From contig NW_001799621.1 of the NCBI RefSeq assembly GCF_000165425.1, positions 124,001 through 188,000 of the forward strand: a stretch of DNA of 64,000 nucleotides, in the 5' to 3' direction. A model generated the notes under the pieces. The model was not told the DNA's origin and ran no database searches. It saw only the letters and a program-made list of their open reading frames with translations. Below are positions 1 to 11,467 of the stretch, piece after piece. The translations under genes and the position numbers were made by a program. Position 1 is the first letter of the stretch. Each line of letters begins with the position of its first letter. Origin of the DNA: Paramecium tetraurelia (Eukaryota; Ciliophora; Oligohymenophorea; Peniculida; Parameciidae).

Positions 1-2
1 AA

Positions 3-395
3 ATTCGCCTCTATGTTCAAAGTGAAATAAATCCACAGATCAAACTTACCATAGATGCTACAGAAGGTGAGGTTTTGGCAAAGGAATTAAAAAGACACAA
101 AGTGCCATTACCTTTTGAGTGTGGATTCTCATGTTCATGTTCTACTTGTTCAGTGTTAATAGCTAATTCGAATGACTTTAGCAACATTTAGATTGCCTAA
201 CCCCAGAGTTAAGAGGAAATCAATGTGTTGACAACGGAAGGAAAGGGTGGAAGGTATTTATTCTCTGAGATAATTTAAGAGTGCGTCTGTCTTGTTAAAT
301 CAATGTATGCAAGGAATTGGATGGTGTTACATTATTAATTTGAGTATTTTTTAACTTATGAAGAAATGTTATAAATGACCTTCTTAAAGTCATGA
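3..395 (+). CDS. Adrenodoxin-type [2Fe-2S] ferredoxin, 5'-truncated by window edge
   Basis: Electron carrier of the mitochondrial ferredoxin family, which feeds electrons to iron-sulfur cluster assembly in the matrix. The gene begins outside the window, so start codon and targeting peptide are not seen. Frame 3 is open to TGA at 393-395 when TAA/TAG are read as Gln. The cluster loop reads CGFSCSCSTC, which has the family spacing C-x5-C-x2-C, and a fourth cysteine lies in ECVCLVKSM, matching the C-terminal GCQICLTKSM of adrenodoxins. The tail after this motif does not resemble the family, so an unrecognised intron near 330 is possible. LC8 follows 28 bases downstream on the same strand. Confidence 0.8.
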
Positions 396-423
396 AAGTT
401 ATATTAATATAATTTATATTCAA

Positions 424-721
424 ATGTCTTTCGATAAATTATAGCCTGTCATTAAACAAATCGATATGAGTGACGAAATGCAAAGAGAAGTCATTGAAGT
501 TTCAAGACAAGCCATAGATAAGAGTTCTACTGTAAAAGCATTTCTAATTGTAGGATCAATAAATAGCATCATATATTAAGGATGAATTAAGAGCAAAATA
601 TCATGGAACGTGGCATTGTATTGTAGGAAGAAACTTTGGGTCATATGTGACTCACGAAACAAAACATTATATATATTTTTACATTGGATAACTGGCCATC
701 ATGCTCTTCAAAACAGGATGA
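424..721 (+). CDS. Dynein light chain LC8 (DYNLL)
   Basis: LC8 hub protein, a dimeric light chain of cytoplasmic and axonemal dyneins that binds short peptides in many partners; expected in cilia and cytoplasm. Two exons, 424-531 and 554-721, separated by a 22-base GTA...TAG intron, give 91 residues against the usual 89. After splicing the protein reads through [36 protein letters not shown] and ends [18 protein letters not shown], nearly identical to animal LC8. The start at 424 gives the usual short N-terminal extension before MSDEM. One in-frame TAG codes Gln near the N-terminus and one TAA codes Gln in IGQLAI, direct evidence for the ciliate code. Confidence 0.96.
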
Positions 722-875
722 ATTATATATTAAATATCAGATAATAAATATTGGTCATATGAATTCCATCGGTTATATTTGTTTAGTATACAGAGGATCG
801 AGGATCTCAAAATATCAGTTTTTTAATTATTATATTATTGAAAAAAAAGTGTTAGAAAATACAGCAAATACTTTA

Positions 876-1952
876 TCAAACAGGGTCTTGGATGTAATTA
901 CTTTATGCTTTTGCATAGAATACCTTTTATTGTAATTGATTCTATCTCTTCTCTTTGGATTGTAGTTATTAAAACCCTAATTTCACTATGAAATCCTCAT
1001 CATTAGGCATAAAGTTTCGATATTCCTATTGTATAGAATTGAGTGGATTGAACTCTATGCATTTCATCAATCTTTTAGTTTAGGAATCACTGTCATCCAA
1101 CATGAATGTAGGTTAGATATCATGATTTTCTAGATCATATTTTTTTAGATTCACTTTTTAATTCAATCGTCTCTGAGATTTTTTCATTATCCTAGCAATA
1201 ATAGATTAATTTTATTTTTCCTATTCAAAATTCTAAACCTACTGTCCTGATTAAGCTCTTGCTCTGCTAGGTCTAGCACTATGTTGAAATTTCTAATCCA
1301 AATCATAAGTTTTTTCTCTACGAAATGAATATGTCTTTCTTGCTGAGCATGAAGTAGTCTGAGGACGTATGAACTCAGTGTTCGTTGTTTATTAATTGTT
1401 TGTATTTAATGAATAATGATTCATATATTTACTTTTTACTGTCATTTGACTTGCTTTCATCCCATATTTTGCATTTATAGTATTTAATTTTTGTTCGAAC
1501 TCCTTGCTCATTAATTTACACTTCTGAGGCTACTCAATCTTCCTGGGCTACACTGATGAAGGCCTTATTTATCGATATATCACTCTATTTTTGAAGTCCT
1601 TGATCACTTATTGAATTCTTTCAGATTTATTATCATATTTTTAAGAAAGCCTAAACGAACTGTAGAGTTTATCGAAGTCACCTAATTATTCACTTAAATT
1701 CTAATGTTCTAAAGATATCTTCCGTGGTTTTATTAAATCATGACTAGTATTATTTTAAAAGGCAAGATCATTTATTTTATTCAGAATCTCTCTTATTTTT
1801 CCTAAATCCCAACTGCCGCTTGTTTTATCACATTTCAGAGTCCGCAACATTTCCAATGGATTATGTAAAAAATCCTCTATCATTCCACTTGCCAAGCCAA
1901 AAGGTTTTGGTTTATCAGGACTGTCTTCCAAGTTTATAAAAGTCAAAGACAT
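876..1952 (-). CDS. Hypothetical protein, 358 aa
   Basis: I do not recognise this protein. One uninterrupted frame from ATG at 1952 to TGA at 876-878 reads 358 residues with many TAA/TAG Gln codons. It starts MSLTFINLEDSPDKPKPFG, is rich in Lys, Gln, Ser and Asn, and contains basic tracts such as RIMKKSQRRLNQKVNLKKY in its second half. No signal peptide or membrane segment is visible. The neighbouring gene on the same strand ends only 30 bases upstream, so the two could be one gene joined by an intron I cannot find: no AG acceptor lies where one is needed. The C-terminal part is less certain than the N-terminal part. Confidence 0.6.
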
Positions 1953-1982
1953 AAAAAAATTAAATTAGTTTACAAAATCAAT

Positions 1983-2828
1983 TCATACCTACATTCTTCT
2001 CTAATCAATTACAAGAATATTAGGCTTCATTCTCTTTGCTATTCTGCTTCTTAAGATTCTCATCTCTTGATCAACCAGAAATTAATTGCATTTCGGTACT
2101 TAAAATGAGAGATTGCCTAATTAAATTTAAGTTGTTGCCAATTGTTGATCCCTCACATTATTTGATGTCTGTATTTCTTAAGAATTTTGTATTGTTTGCT
2201 TAAGTTTTTTAGTAATTGTTGCAGATTCGATTATTGACTTAGCTCTATTGCTGAGTTCATCCATGAATAAAGACTATCCTTGCTTTAAATTTTAAACATT
2301 GTTAAGTATTGAAGGGGAATTATGATTCTCGTTTTTGATCCACTATTAACTAAAATCATTTAAAGTCTGTTGCATCGTCTTATTCAATAAGGTTTTAGTA
2401 TTATCAAGTTTGACTCTCTCAGTAAAAGGAGTAAAAACTGCTTTTGTAACCTTATTTATAGAGTTATTTTGATTTCCACTATTTTTAAGGGAAGGCAAAC
2501 CAACTTTCACATTTTTTGGGGTATTTCTATTTTGATATTCAAATAGTCTCTTATTAATCATTCTTGATCTTTAATTGGATCTTTCTACAATGTCAATCGA
2601 TTTATATTGATTTCTATAAAATTAAGCAATTTCATCATCATCATTCTGAACCTTAGAATCATTTTCTATTATTGGAGGTTGTTGATTAGGTTTTTTATAT
2701 ATGTTCTCAAAGGCGATCATCTTTATTGAATTTAGAATCTACCTAATTTATTCAGTATCATTCTGATAGTATCCTAATTCTATTTGTCTCAATTAAATTT
2801 ATTCTAGATCTTTTAGAGGTGAATTCAT
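1983..2828 (-). CDS. Hypothetical coiled-coil-like protein, 281 aa
   Basis: Unrecognised protein in one open frame of 282 codons, ATG at 2828 to TGA at 1983-1985, no intron needed. It begins MNSPLKDLEQIQLRQIEL, and its hydrophilic, Gln/Asn/Lys-rich composition with stretches such as SATITKKLKQTIQNSQEI suggests helical, partly coiled-coil structure. No known domain, signal peptide or membrane span is visible. Thirty bases separate its stop from the next start on the same strand. The region upstream (2829-2984) is AT-rich and looks like a normal promoter gap shared with the opposite strand. Confidence 0.6.
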
Positions 2829-2984
2829 TATAATTTAATTATTATTTTATATAATTTTAAACAATTTAATAAAAATAAAAATGAGTTAGATTTTAGATAA
2901 AATAGATCTACATAGGAATAGTATTTGAAATAATATTATTAATTTGATCTTAAATCAATACATAAAGTTTATTTGTTTGAATTA

Positions 2985-3212
2985 ATGAGACTTAAAGATT
3001 TTCAATTATTTCATAGAAGAGTTAATGATTAATTATTAATAGGTAAGTTATTCATTCAAGATGTTATAAATATCTTTCAAGATGATATTTTTGAAGCCAA
3101 AGATTTAATGATATTTTTAAACTTGATTAAGGAAGAGTATTAATTTAATCATATTAAAAGATTTATTTATTATCTAATAAATAAGAAAAGTATAGTATAT
3201 CATATATCGTGA
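2985..3212 (+). CDS. Possible short ORF, 75 aa
   Basis: A small open frame, ATG at 2985 to TGA at 3210-3212, reading MRLKDFQLFHRRVNDQLLIG and continuing with mixed helix-like sequence. The frame stays open upstream past the ATG, and an ATG at 2881 in another frame could be a first exon, but no intron of normal size joins them. Nothing identifies a function. It lies in the 520 bases between a minus-strand gene start (2828) and a minus-strand gene end (3351). It may be a small gene or a chance frame: with only one stop codon, AT-rich DNA gives long open frames easily. Confidence 0.3.
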
Positions 3213-3350
3213 TTTTTGTATTTATCTACGATAATGGTAATTTTAATGATATCTAATAAAGAATTCTTTCATAAAGAAAGAATATTGTAAATAAGATAAA
3301 TTTGAAGAAAATCCAATATTATAATGAAATTATGCGATATTATAGAATAT

Positions 3351-4194
3351 TCATTGATCAATAGGAACTATGATAAATCCTATTGTGACTGTATGCGATA
3401 AGTTTTATTCTTGAGCATAGATTTCAGTTGGAGCAGCAGCAGATTCGATCATTGTTGTGTTAGCGTATTCATATACTGGTTTATATTAAGGCTAATCAAC
3501 GGTGATACTTTTGATTGAATGTATTTTCATATCTAAACCTTTTAATGCAATTTCAGCCTATCGAAGCTAATCAGTAAAAATACTTTATTTGTTGCATCTT
3601 GTATAGCTAATTAAAGAATTTAATCTTTCAACTCTGACTTTTATTCTTATTTGATATCAAAGGAAACATTCTCTATGGTAGTAACTCCAGCATTGATAGC
3701 AGCGTCGATCAATTATCCAATAATCTTCAAATTAGGGGTTTCCAATTTTTGGCTAATGATTACTTTATAACCTTTGAATTTGATTTAAGGGTTTAAATAG
3801 GTATAATCATATTCTGTATGAGGGAACATCTAAAATTATGTAGTGGAGATCTTCACTCCTGCATTTGTTGTATCCACTTTTTGCAATGATCTATGAATTT
3901 AAGGCAATTGTACTTAAAGGCTTTACTCTATATTTAGTTGGCAGTATTCAAAGCTACTTCTGCAAGTTCATTTAAGATCTCAATTGCAAAATTGACTGTT
4001 GCTATTGTAGGTTCAACGCTTAGAGATCCTGTGCCTACAGAATAAAAAACGTCTGGTCTTCTGTATTCAACTAAAGTGCACTAGAAATGAATTGGAATCA
4101 AATTTACTTCTATGTTATTGATTGCTTATTAATTTTGGATGAATGATCCCAAGATAGAAGTAATGCAAATTGCAAGAGTTTAAATTCTAATCAT
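3351..4194 (-). CDS. Secreted SIMPL-domain (DUF541) protein
   Basis: Member of the SIMPL/DUF541 family (bacterial YggE, animal SIMPL), a poorly understood fold linked to stress response or signalling. Four exons joined by introns at 4081-4107, 3891-3913 and 3558-3583 give 255 residues. A signal peptide is clear at the N-terminus (MIRIQTLAICITSILGSF). The domain follows: YSVGTGSLSVEPTIATVNF matches the opening G-x-G strand, FKGYKVIISQKLE the central GY strand, and ATNKAEIALKGLDMKIHS the closing helix. It is likely exported or in the endomembrane system. Its immediate upstream neighbour on the same strand is a paralogue, so the pair arose by tandem duplication. Confidence 0.85.
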
Positions 4195-4384
4195 TTTTTT
4201 ATATTAAATAATACCTCAAAACTCAACAACAGAAAGAACTCTTATTTACTAATTTTAGTGATATTATTTAAAATCCCCCATCATTAGGAGACAATCAGAA
4301 ATTAAATCTAAAAATGTTATTTTTGAATTCATCAATTACTAAAAATAGTGAAAAAACTAAATAATATTTTCTAATGATTTGTCA

Positions 4385-5167
4385 TCAATCAATCGGTTTA
4401 ATCACAAATCCTACATTCACCTATTACTCCATCTTAGTTTTAGTTTCTGATCCATAATTCTCCAAGAGTTGGACAGATTTGATCGATTCAATTCTCATTT
4501 TCAATTCCTTCAACACCACATTAGCCTTAGATAATTTCATCTTATTACTGTATGTTTGGCATCTTCAATGGCTAATTCAACTAAGAAATTCTTTAACCTT
4601 TTCTTCTCATCTTTACTCACATCAAATTGAATTCCATTCACTTTATTTACCTTGTTTTTCACTGCAACATCAATGATCCTTAAATTATAAAGAAAATCTT
4701 ACTTTCCAACATCACTGGTATTTAGAGTTTCTACTGTGATTTTATTTATTACTTTGAAGCCTGAATAGATCACAGCATATGGTTAGTTTTGGCTGTATTC
4801 TTTATGTGGTTGAATGGCAAAATCTGCTGTTTGAATCTTCAATCCTCCTTAGCAATTCTCTTTAATGGCTCTATTTGAGTAAGAATATTATTTACTTAAC
4901 TGCATCGTCAGCAATTTAGGCTGCTTGCTGCAGGGCAACCTGAGCTTTCAAGTCTTTGACTTCTATTTCTAAGGTTACTACTGCTTAGGTTGGCTCTACA
5001 ATAGTTGATGCACTTCCTTTGACATAATATATATCTGGTAGTAAGTAGATACTTGAATCACACTTAGATTAATTAATTCATGTGCTTACCGGAATGGAAG
5101 GGGTTGTCTTTATAAATTATGAGTTCAACATCATTAATGAAATAGATAATACTAGGATTGCTTTCAT
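4385..5167 (-). CDS. Secreted SIMPL-domain (DUF541) protein, tandem paralogue
   Basis: Second SIMPL-family gene, 190 bases upstream of its paralogue and in the same orientation. Five exons with introns of 27, 25, 24 and 23 bases give 227 residues. The start at 5167 is chosen because it supplies a signal peptide (MKAILVLSISLMMLNSQ). The domain opens with YYVKGSASTIVEPTQAVV, parallel to YSVGTGSLSVEPTIATVN in the neighbour, and closes with VVLKELKMRIESIKSVQL. The two proteins share domain order but are well diverged, so the duplication is not recent. Function is unknown; location is probably secretory or extracellular. Confidence 0.85.
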
Positions 5168-5325
5168 TTATTTATATAATGAATAATAATTAAACTTCTC
5201 ATGAAAATTAATCTTGTAAACACGGCAAGAAATCTTTTTCCATAACTTCTTTGTAAGCTGATCCAAACAAACTGAGGAATAATAAAATACTCAGCAATAA
5301 CATTCAAATAAGTCGAGGTGATTCT

Positions 5326-6937
5326 ATGAGTCGATTGTCATACGTTGACAAAGAGGATTACATCGATCAGCTTTAAAAGTTAAAAAAGGATAATAATGTC
5401 CTACGAGTTGAGCTTAAGCAAGTTAAGTCTTAACTTATGTATTATCAGGTATAAAGTATTTAATTAAGAAAGAACTCGATAGTTTATAATCATAATGTTA
5501 GGAATCTGATAACATTTCCATCCCACTTCAATAGCAAGTCAAAATCAAATAACTTCTGAAGACTCTTCAACAAAAGGAAACAGAAATCGATTAACTCAAG
5601 AAACTATTGAAAATGGATCAACTCAATGAACAACAAGAATAATTGTAAAAATTAAGAGCACTATGTGAAATACAAAAGTAGAAACTTCTCAACAGTGAAA
5701 CTGAAATAATCATTCCCTCTAAAACCAATGTCTTACGAAATTTGGAGGAAGACAATATTCGATTAGTTTAAATTGTAACTGCCCTTGAAGAAAAGTTGAA
5801 GGGCTTTGATTAGATTAAAAAATAAAATACTATATTTTAAAGCAAAATTTAGAACCAATAAAAGCTAATTCTCCAATTGTAGTTAGAAATCAGATAGTAC
5901 AAAGATAGAGACACCATCTTCGCTAGTAAGGTTACTTAATAGAATAAGCAAGAAAACTTGATTTAAAAATTAACGACTGAGATCAACAAATTAAGTCAAT
6001 CAAGTCAGAATCAATAAACCTAAATTGATAATCTAATGGCAAATCTTTCAAATCAGTAAGATAAATATGAGAAGATAATTATGGAAAAAGAAGAGGAAGT
6101 CTTGACCTTGAAGATTAAAATCGAGAATCTTAATAAGATGATGAATGAGGATCACTCAGGACTTTCGGAACAGAGAAATAGAAAGAACAGTAAGCATACA
6201 CCCTTATTCAAACCGTCTTCGTTTGCCAACATAAGTGGCAATTTCAAATTGAATTAAGACTTTGTTCTTTCCTCTTAGAGATCTCAGAGTGCAACGCAAC
6301 GCAAGAAATTAGTCTTGATTACAAAACAGGATCTCCAACAAGTTATCAAAATTCTAAAATATCAATTACTTATTAATGGAATCACTCTTAATAATATCGA
6401 TTAAGTAATACTTCATCATTTATCTTAGCATTTGTTCTGTTAGATTTCATAGGAAGAGGATGTCCAATTGAAAGATTTGGTTGAGTCCTTACAGAGGTCT
6501 ACCTTTAAGTTGAATTATCAATAGGCCCATTAATTAGGTCTTTATTTGATGGATTCAGAGGATGGGAACGAGACACAATCCAAATAGAGGATTCGTAGCA
6601 TATTCAAAACTTTAGTTGATAATTATCAATTGCCATCAGTTTAGGAGATTGCTAACATTAAAAAAGAGCTTTCACAAATGTTTAATGAATAGGAATACCA
6701 ATAGATAAAGAGTCAGTTGGTGGTCAAATTCGGACATCAAATAAAGAGGCTGCAGATATATGTAATATATATTCCATTTAAGAGTAGGATTTGTTTGAGT
6801 TATTGTAATTGAAGGATATCAAATTATCGAAGCAGATAAAGGAGTACATGGAGGCTATGTTTTTTAAGTTGAATGATCAAACACCTAATGTGTTTTAGAT
6901 TGATTAATTGCAATTGATTTACTGTGATGATGTGTGA
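5326..6937 (+). CDS. Coiled-coil protein, 522 aa
   Basis: Unrecognised protein of 522 residues in three exons; introns at 5449-5468 (20 bases) and a 23-base one near 6758-6780. It begins MSRLSYVDKEDYIDQLQKL and runs as almost continuous coiled coil over roughly residues 10-290, with heptad-like stretches such as LTLKIKIENLNKMMNE. The C-terminal 200 residues are mixed helical (LVLITKQDLQQVIKILKYQ; LSKQIKEYMEAMFFKLND). No catalytic or membrane motif. Such proteins in ciliates are often basal-body or cytoskeletal, but that is inference from composition only. Confidence 0.75.
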
Positions 6938-7034
6938 ATTTTAAATTAAATTATATAAAATTTATAAAAATAAAATGCATTGAAATAATTTGATTAAAAT
7001 AAAATGTTTGGCAATTGTAAAAGAATATTAAATA

Positions 7035-10000
7035 ATGGATAAAGTGTAGATAGCATTATAAAATAAATTCAAAAAGAATAATAAATTAGCAATAACTACA
7101 TTGAGGAAAGCGAATCAATTTGATTGTCTGGCGGTATTGATTGGAACTTCACATACTTCTAATATTGGGATATAAAAAGGATTTCAATAATGGTACTTGG
7201 GTTGTGAATTGATGGATTGCATATTGATAATGAGTACGAAGATGTTGTGCATAATAGCAGACGAAGTCATGTGTATAATTATTATGCTAATTATCATTTA
7301 GTTTAGAAGTTGAAACATCTGAGTGACATTAAGATGAAAACCTTTACAATCTTTTTTTTGATTAAGAACATAAAAAAGAACAATCATTAGTAATTTCAAT
7401 TCGCTTTGGAGAGATTAAGAAAGGAATATCCAGGCAATAATTATAGATTGGCATTGAATTTATCTGATGGTTAGAAAAGTCCTTTGATAACTGAATTCAA
7501 TTAATTTATAGATCAGAACCATTTAATCAAAGTGGATTGCACCTCGTTTTTAAAGGAATTGATAAATAATGACAATAAAGACATTTTTGAGTATTACAAC
7601 ACATGTGGTAAGATAAATTCCTATTACATGAAATTTATGAGTCAGAGGATAGAGTTGGCAATCAAGTTCAATGAGAATACAACCAATTATTCAATTACAC
7701 AGGCAGTCAAAAGAGAAAAGAGTTCAGATTTGAATTAAATGGCAATTCGAAGAAAATTTGGATTACAAGGAAATTATGATATATTGAGTTCCACAGTTCA
7801 AAGTGGTGGTTAATACAATGTGTCAGCATCTGAAAGTACTCAATCCAGATTGGTAGGTGACGTGGTGATATATAGTTTTTGTTGTTAATACATGCAGTCA
7901 TAATCATATTGCACAAGGACATTATTATTTTAACCCAATTAAGAGTTGGAGCAGATTTACAGAGTGATATTGAATGTACATGCATTTGCATTGGGATTGG
8001 TTAAGGAGGACATATAATTTAAATAAATCTATAGAGAGACTCAGAATATATGGGAAACCATATTCAAGGATGATCCAGAAATGAAGATGAAGTTTCCGAC
8101 AGACATTGGCTATTTGATAGGATCTTAGATGTTAATTGATAATCATAATATTGAGACTATTCAAGATAGAATGGCAGTGGTGATTAGGATGTTTGTCGAT
8201 AACATATTGGTCTAATTGCCATTTTATCCTGAGAGAACCAATATAGCAATTTGTTTAGCTGACACAATATTTGTGGTATCTGGAATTGAGGATTGTGTTA
8301 TTACAAAGGCTGAGAAGGAGTTCACATTCGTTTCCTATCAACCAACAGAAGAAGGCGAGAGATTTTTTAAATCTACATTTTAGAAGAATGAAAATTCAGA
8401 TGTTTTGCATTAGTCAGAGAAGATCACAAGGGAATAGTTTGAATAGGCGGAGTTGAATAAAATAAAGAATGATTAGGAGAAGTTGAAGGAAATAAAGCAA
8501 TACGAATTGGAAGTCAGATTGAATGATCAATAGACTAGACAAGAACCAAAGTTATTAGTTAAAATGGATCAATTGTAAGCATTTTAAAAAGAAGATCAAT
8601 TTGATTAATATCCAAAGGGAGAAATAGCTGTTGATCAAGACAAATCAGCCATTCTGATTCCAATCATAGGAACACATTACCCATTTCATGCTCTCACTAT
8701 TTAGAATGTCAGTGTTAAGGAGTTACCAAATGGTGCAGGGGAAATCACTATCAGATTTTGGACTAATGAATTCCATATAGACACAAGAGAGTTTCCATCT
8801 ATGGATCAGGATCAAATGTTTCTAAAGGAAATTACTTTGAGGAATCAGGAATTCATAAAGTTATAGGATATCGAAAATGAAATTAATGTATGTAGAGATG
8901 ATGCGAGAAGAAAATAAATAGAAAAACAGCTGGAAGTGGACAAATTTGATTTTGTTATTGAAAAATTAACAGTGTTACCAAAGAACACTCCTTGTTTAAG
9001 CAAAGTGTATATGAGACCCACTTAAAGTTAAAAGACTAGATCACCAGAAGGATTTGTGGAATGTCACGAGAATGGATTTCGATATAAGAGTGCTAGAGGA
9101 GAAGTTATAGATTTCACATTCACCAGTATTAAACATTGTTTCTTTGTTTCTCCTGAAGATGAAGTGATAGCATGCATTCATTTCATTTTTAAGATGCCCA
9201 TCAAATGTGGTAAAATCATGTTTTCTTAGATCCAATTCTATAGAGATATTGAAGGAGCATCTGAATAAGAAGCAGCCAGAAGGAAGGTTCGTCTATTTGA
9301 TATTGATCACGTCTTCGATAAGAAGGTGTAAGATCGAAGACTGGAAGAACTCAAGAATTTTGAGTCTTTCATCTAGTAGTCAGAACAATACTATAAAAGA
9401 TTTAATATCAAATTCGAGAGATTAGAAAAGTAGTATAGTTTTGAAGGTAATTATGCTAAAGAAAGAGTTGTCTTTCAACCGACTTAGAGTTGTCTAGTAA
9501 ACATTGTTGATCAGCCATTCTTTACTTTAACTTTAGAGAATGTGGATATTATGTGTTGTGAAAGAGTCCAAGAGGAAACCATTTCATTTGATTTGGTTGC
9601 AGTCTTAAAGGATCTGGAGGCTCAAGTGATTAGAATTGAAGCCATAGACAGAGAAGATCTCAAGAAGATACAGTAATGGTTGAATAAGAAGAAGATTCTA
9701 TTTTTTTAAACTACTTCTGGTCTCATGTGGAGAAATATGCAATTCAGTATACAGAAGGACTTCCCTTTGTTTGTTTACGATGGAGGATGGGCAACTATGA
9801 TGAAAGATCATATGGAACATGCTCCTATTTAATAATTCAATGATGAGCCTTTATTTGAACCTGATTCATCTAATGGGCCTACTTCAGTGTCTGAATTCGA
9901 ATTTGAATAAGACAAAAAAAATAATAAATATCTTCATCTATAGAAGGATGATGAGAGTGATTTTAGTGATCTGGTTGATAGTGAAGACATCATGAGTGAG

Positions 10001-10057
10001 TTGGATATATAGGAGAGAAGAAAAAGAAAAAAAGTGAAATACAACTTTATCGATTGA
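7035..10057 (+). CDS. SPT16: FACT complex subunit SPT16
   Basis: Large subunit of the FACT histone chaperone, which handles H2A-H2B during transcription and replication in the nucleus. One intron (7273-7301) leaves 997 residues, the normal size. The aminopeptidase-like N-terminal domain is diverged (residues 1 to about 430). The middle domain is unmistakable from about residue 535: GTHYPFHALTIQNVSV, then ECHENGFRYKSARGEVIDFT, SIKHCFFVSPEDEVIACIHF, GKIMFSQIQFYRDI and the DQPFFTLTLENVDIMCCERV strand pair of the PH-like module. It ends in an acidic tail (DDESDFSDLVDSEDIMSELD) and a basic stretch. Paramecium is reported to have several Spt16 paralogues, one needed for developmental DNA elimination; which one this is cannot be told here. 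Confidence 0.96.
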
Positions 10058-10339
10058 TCAACTTATATAATATATTGTATAAATAATATATAAAGTCATT
10101 TCATTCATTATTCTGGAAATTATTGAAAATTATATTTATTAAAATATCTAAATTTTGTAAATGATATTATTATATATATATATATTTTAGTAAGTGAATA
10201 TTCAGTTAAAGGGATATTTTATAAAATACTTGATATTTGGTGTTTGTAATGATATATGACATCGTTGGTCGATTTGAAATCTAACTAAGATATTGTAATT
10301 CAAAATAGTTAAATATAGATGTTGAATATTAATAATATC

Positions 10340-11344
10340 TCAATCAGAGGACTCAGAGGGAAAAGAACTATCTTCTTAGTTGTTGGATTTTTAGGAGCTG
10401 TAGTTGATTGAGGGATCAACTTTAACCTTTTTAGTTTTTCTATTTGTTATTATATTGATTTGATACAATTTGGATTGAACATACTCTTACAATTTACGGA
10501 TTACTTTGGCTGGCAATTAATCAATATCAAATTCTAATTCTTCAGCTTCTTGATTTTAAACACTTTACTACACTATTTCCCAGACTGCCTTCAGATGTTC
10601 TTAAGGTAATTCTCTTATGTGTTGTCCCAATTATCTTTTTTCTTCGAATGTGATGTGAGTATCTTATTTTTTTTAGGATTAAGACTCTTTCACTTTATTG
10701 GAAGTGACTTTGTTGTTGATTGGGATGCTTCTAATCATGTTATGATGAAGATATACTTCGTAGATGTGGATGTTTATTTTTATTCATTTTAGATTGGCTT
10801 GAAAACTTGATAAAAGTGGTTTTCTAAGAAGGTGACTTGATCCTGCATTTGGGTGGATGAAGCAGATTAGGTTAGTTTTTGTAATGCGATTCTAATTTGA
10901 TTCCAAAGATTCATCAGATTACCTTTTAATTTACAAGTAAGTAATACCCTCCTATTTGAAGGAAGCTTCAATTTTATCGATATTTAAATACCCAGAAGCA
11001 TTAATCTCATTAAATGCTGGATGGGATTTGAATTTTTGAAGAAGTTATAATCCCTTCTTGCAATTATCATCCAATTGAATTTTGACTTATTCCTTTTGAA
11101 TCGGAGCTATTCTTTGAGATCTCTTGCCTTTATCTTCGACTACTTCCTATTTGTTGCTTTGGAATGAAGCATCGTATTTGTTGACCTTTTTCGGCTATTC
11201 AACTAATAAGGAGGGAAACTTTACCACTCTTTATTCGCGTGATTTCAAGAGATTCGACTGCAAAAGAGAATACCCCTTAGGCATTTTGCTTAGAATGAAC
11301 TCTACCTGAATCTGATTAAGATTGAATTCCAATTGGCTTGCCAT
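10340..11344 (-). CDS. BET-like protein: bromodomain plus NET domain
   Basis: Reader of acetylated histones of the BET type. Three exons (introns of 25 and 26 bases) give 317 residues. N-terminal motif GYSLLQSNLLKSREQRVVKF, then a basic linker (KRSQRIAPIQKEQ), then a single diverged bromodomain over about residues 115-205 (LQKFKSHPAFNEINASGYLN ... RIALQKLTQSASSTQMQDQV). The C-terminal NET domain, at about 235-300, reads RELPQEHLKAVWEIVQQSV and ELEFDIDQLPAKVIRKLQEY, with the acidic-hydrophobic alternation of BRD2-4. The usual bromodomain acetyl-lysine Asn is not obvious. A paralogue at 24390-25110 keeps the N-terminal and NET parts but not the bromodomain. Confidence 0.85.
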
Positions 11345-11467
11345 AATTATGTTATTATTTATTTATATTTCTCAAGCATTTACAATTGAATCAGAACATA
11401 CTATCATAAAATTTATTATGACTATTCTCTCGTTATTTATATATAATAATTAATAATACTTAGAGAA

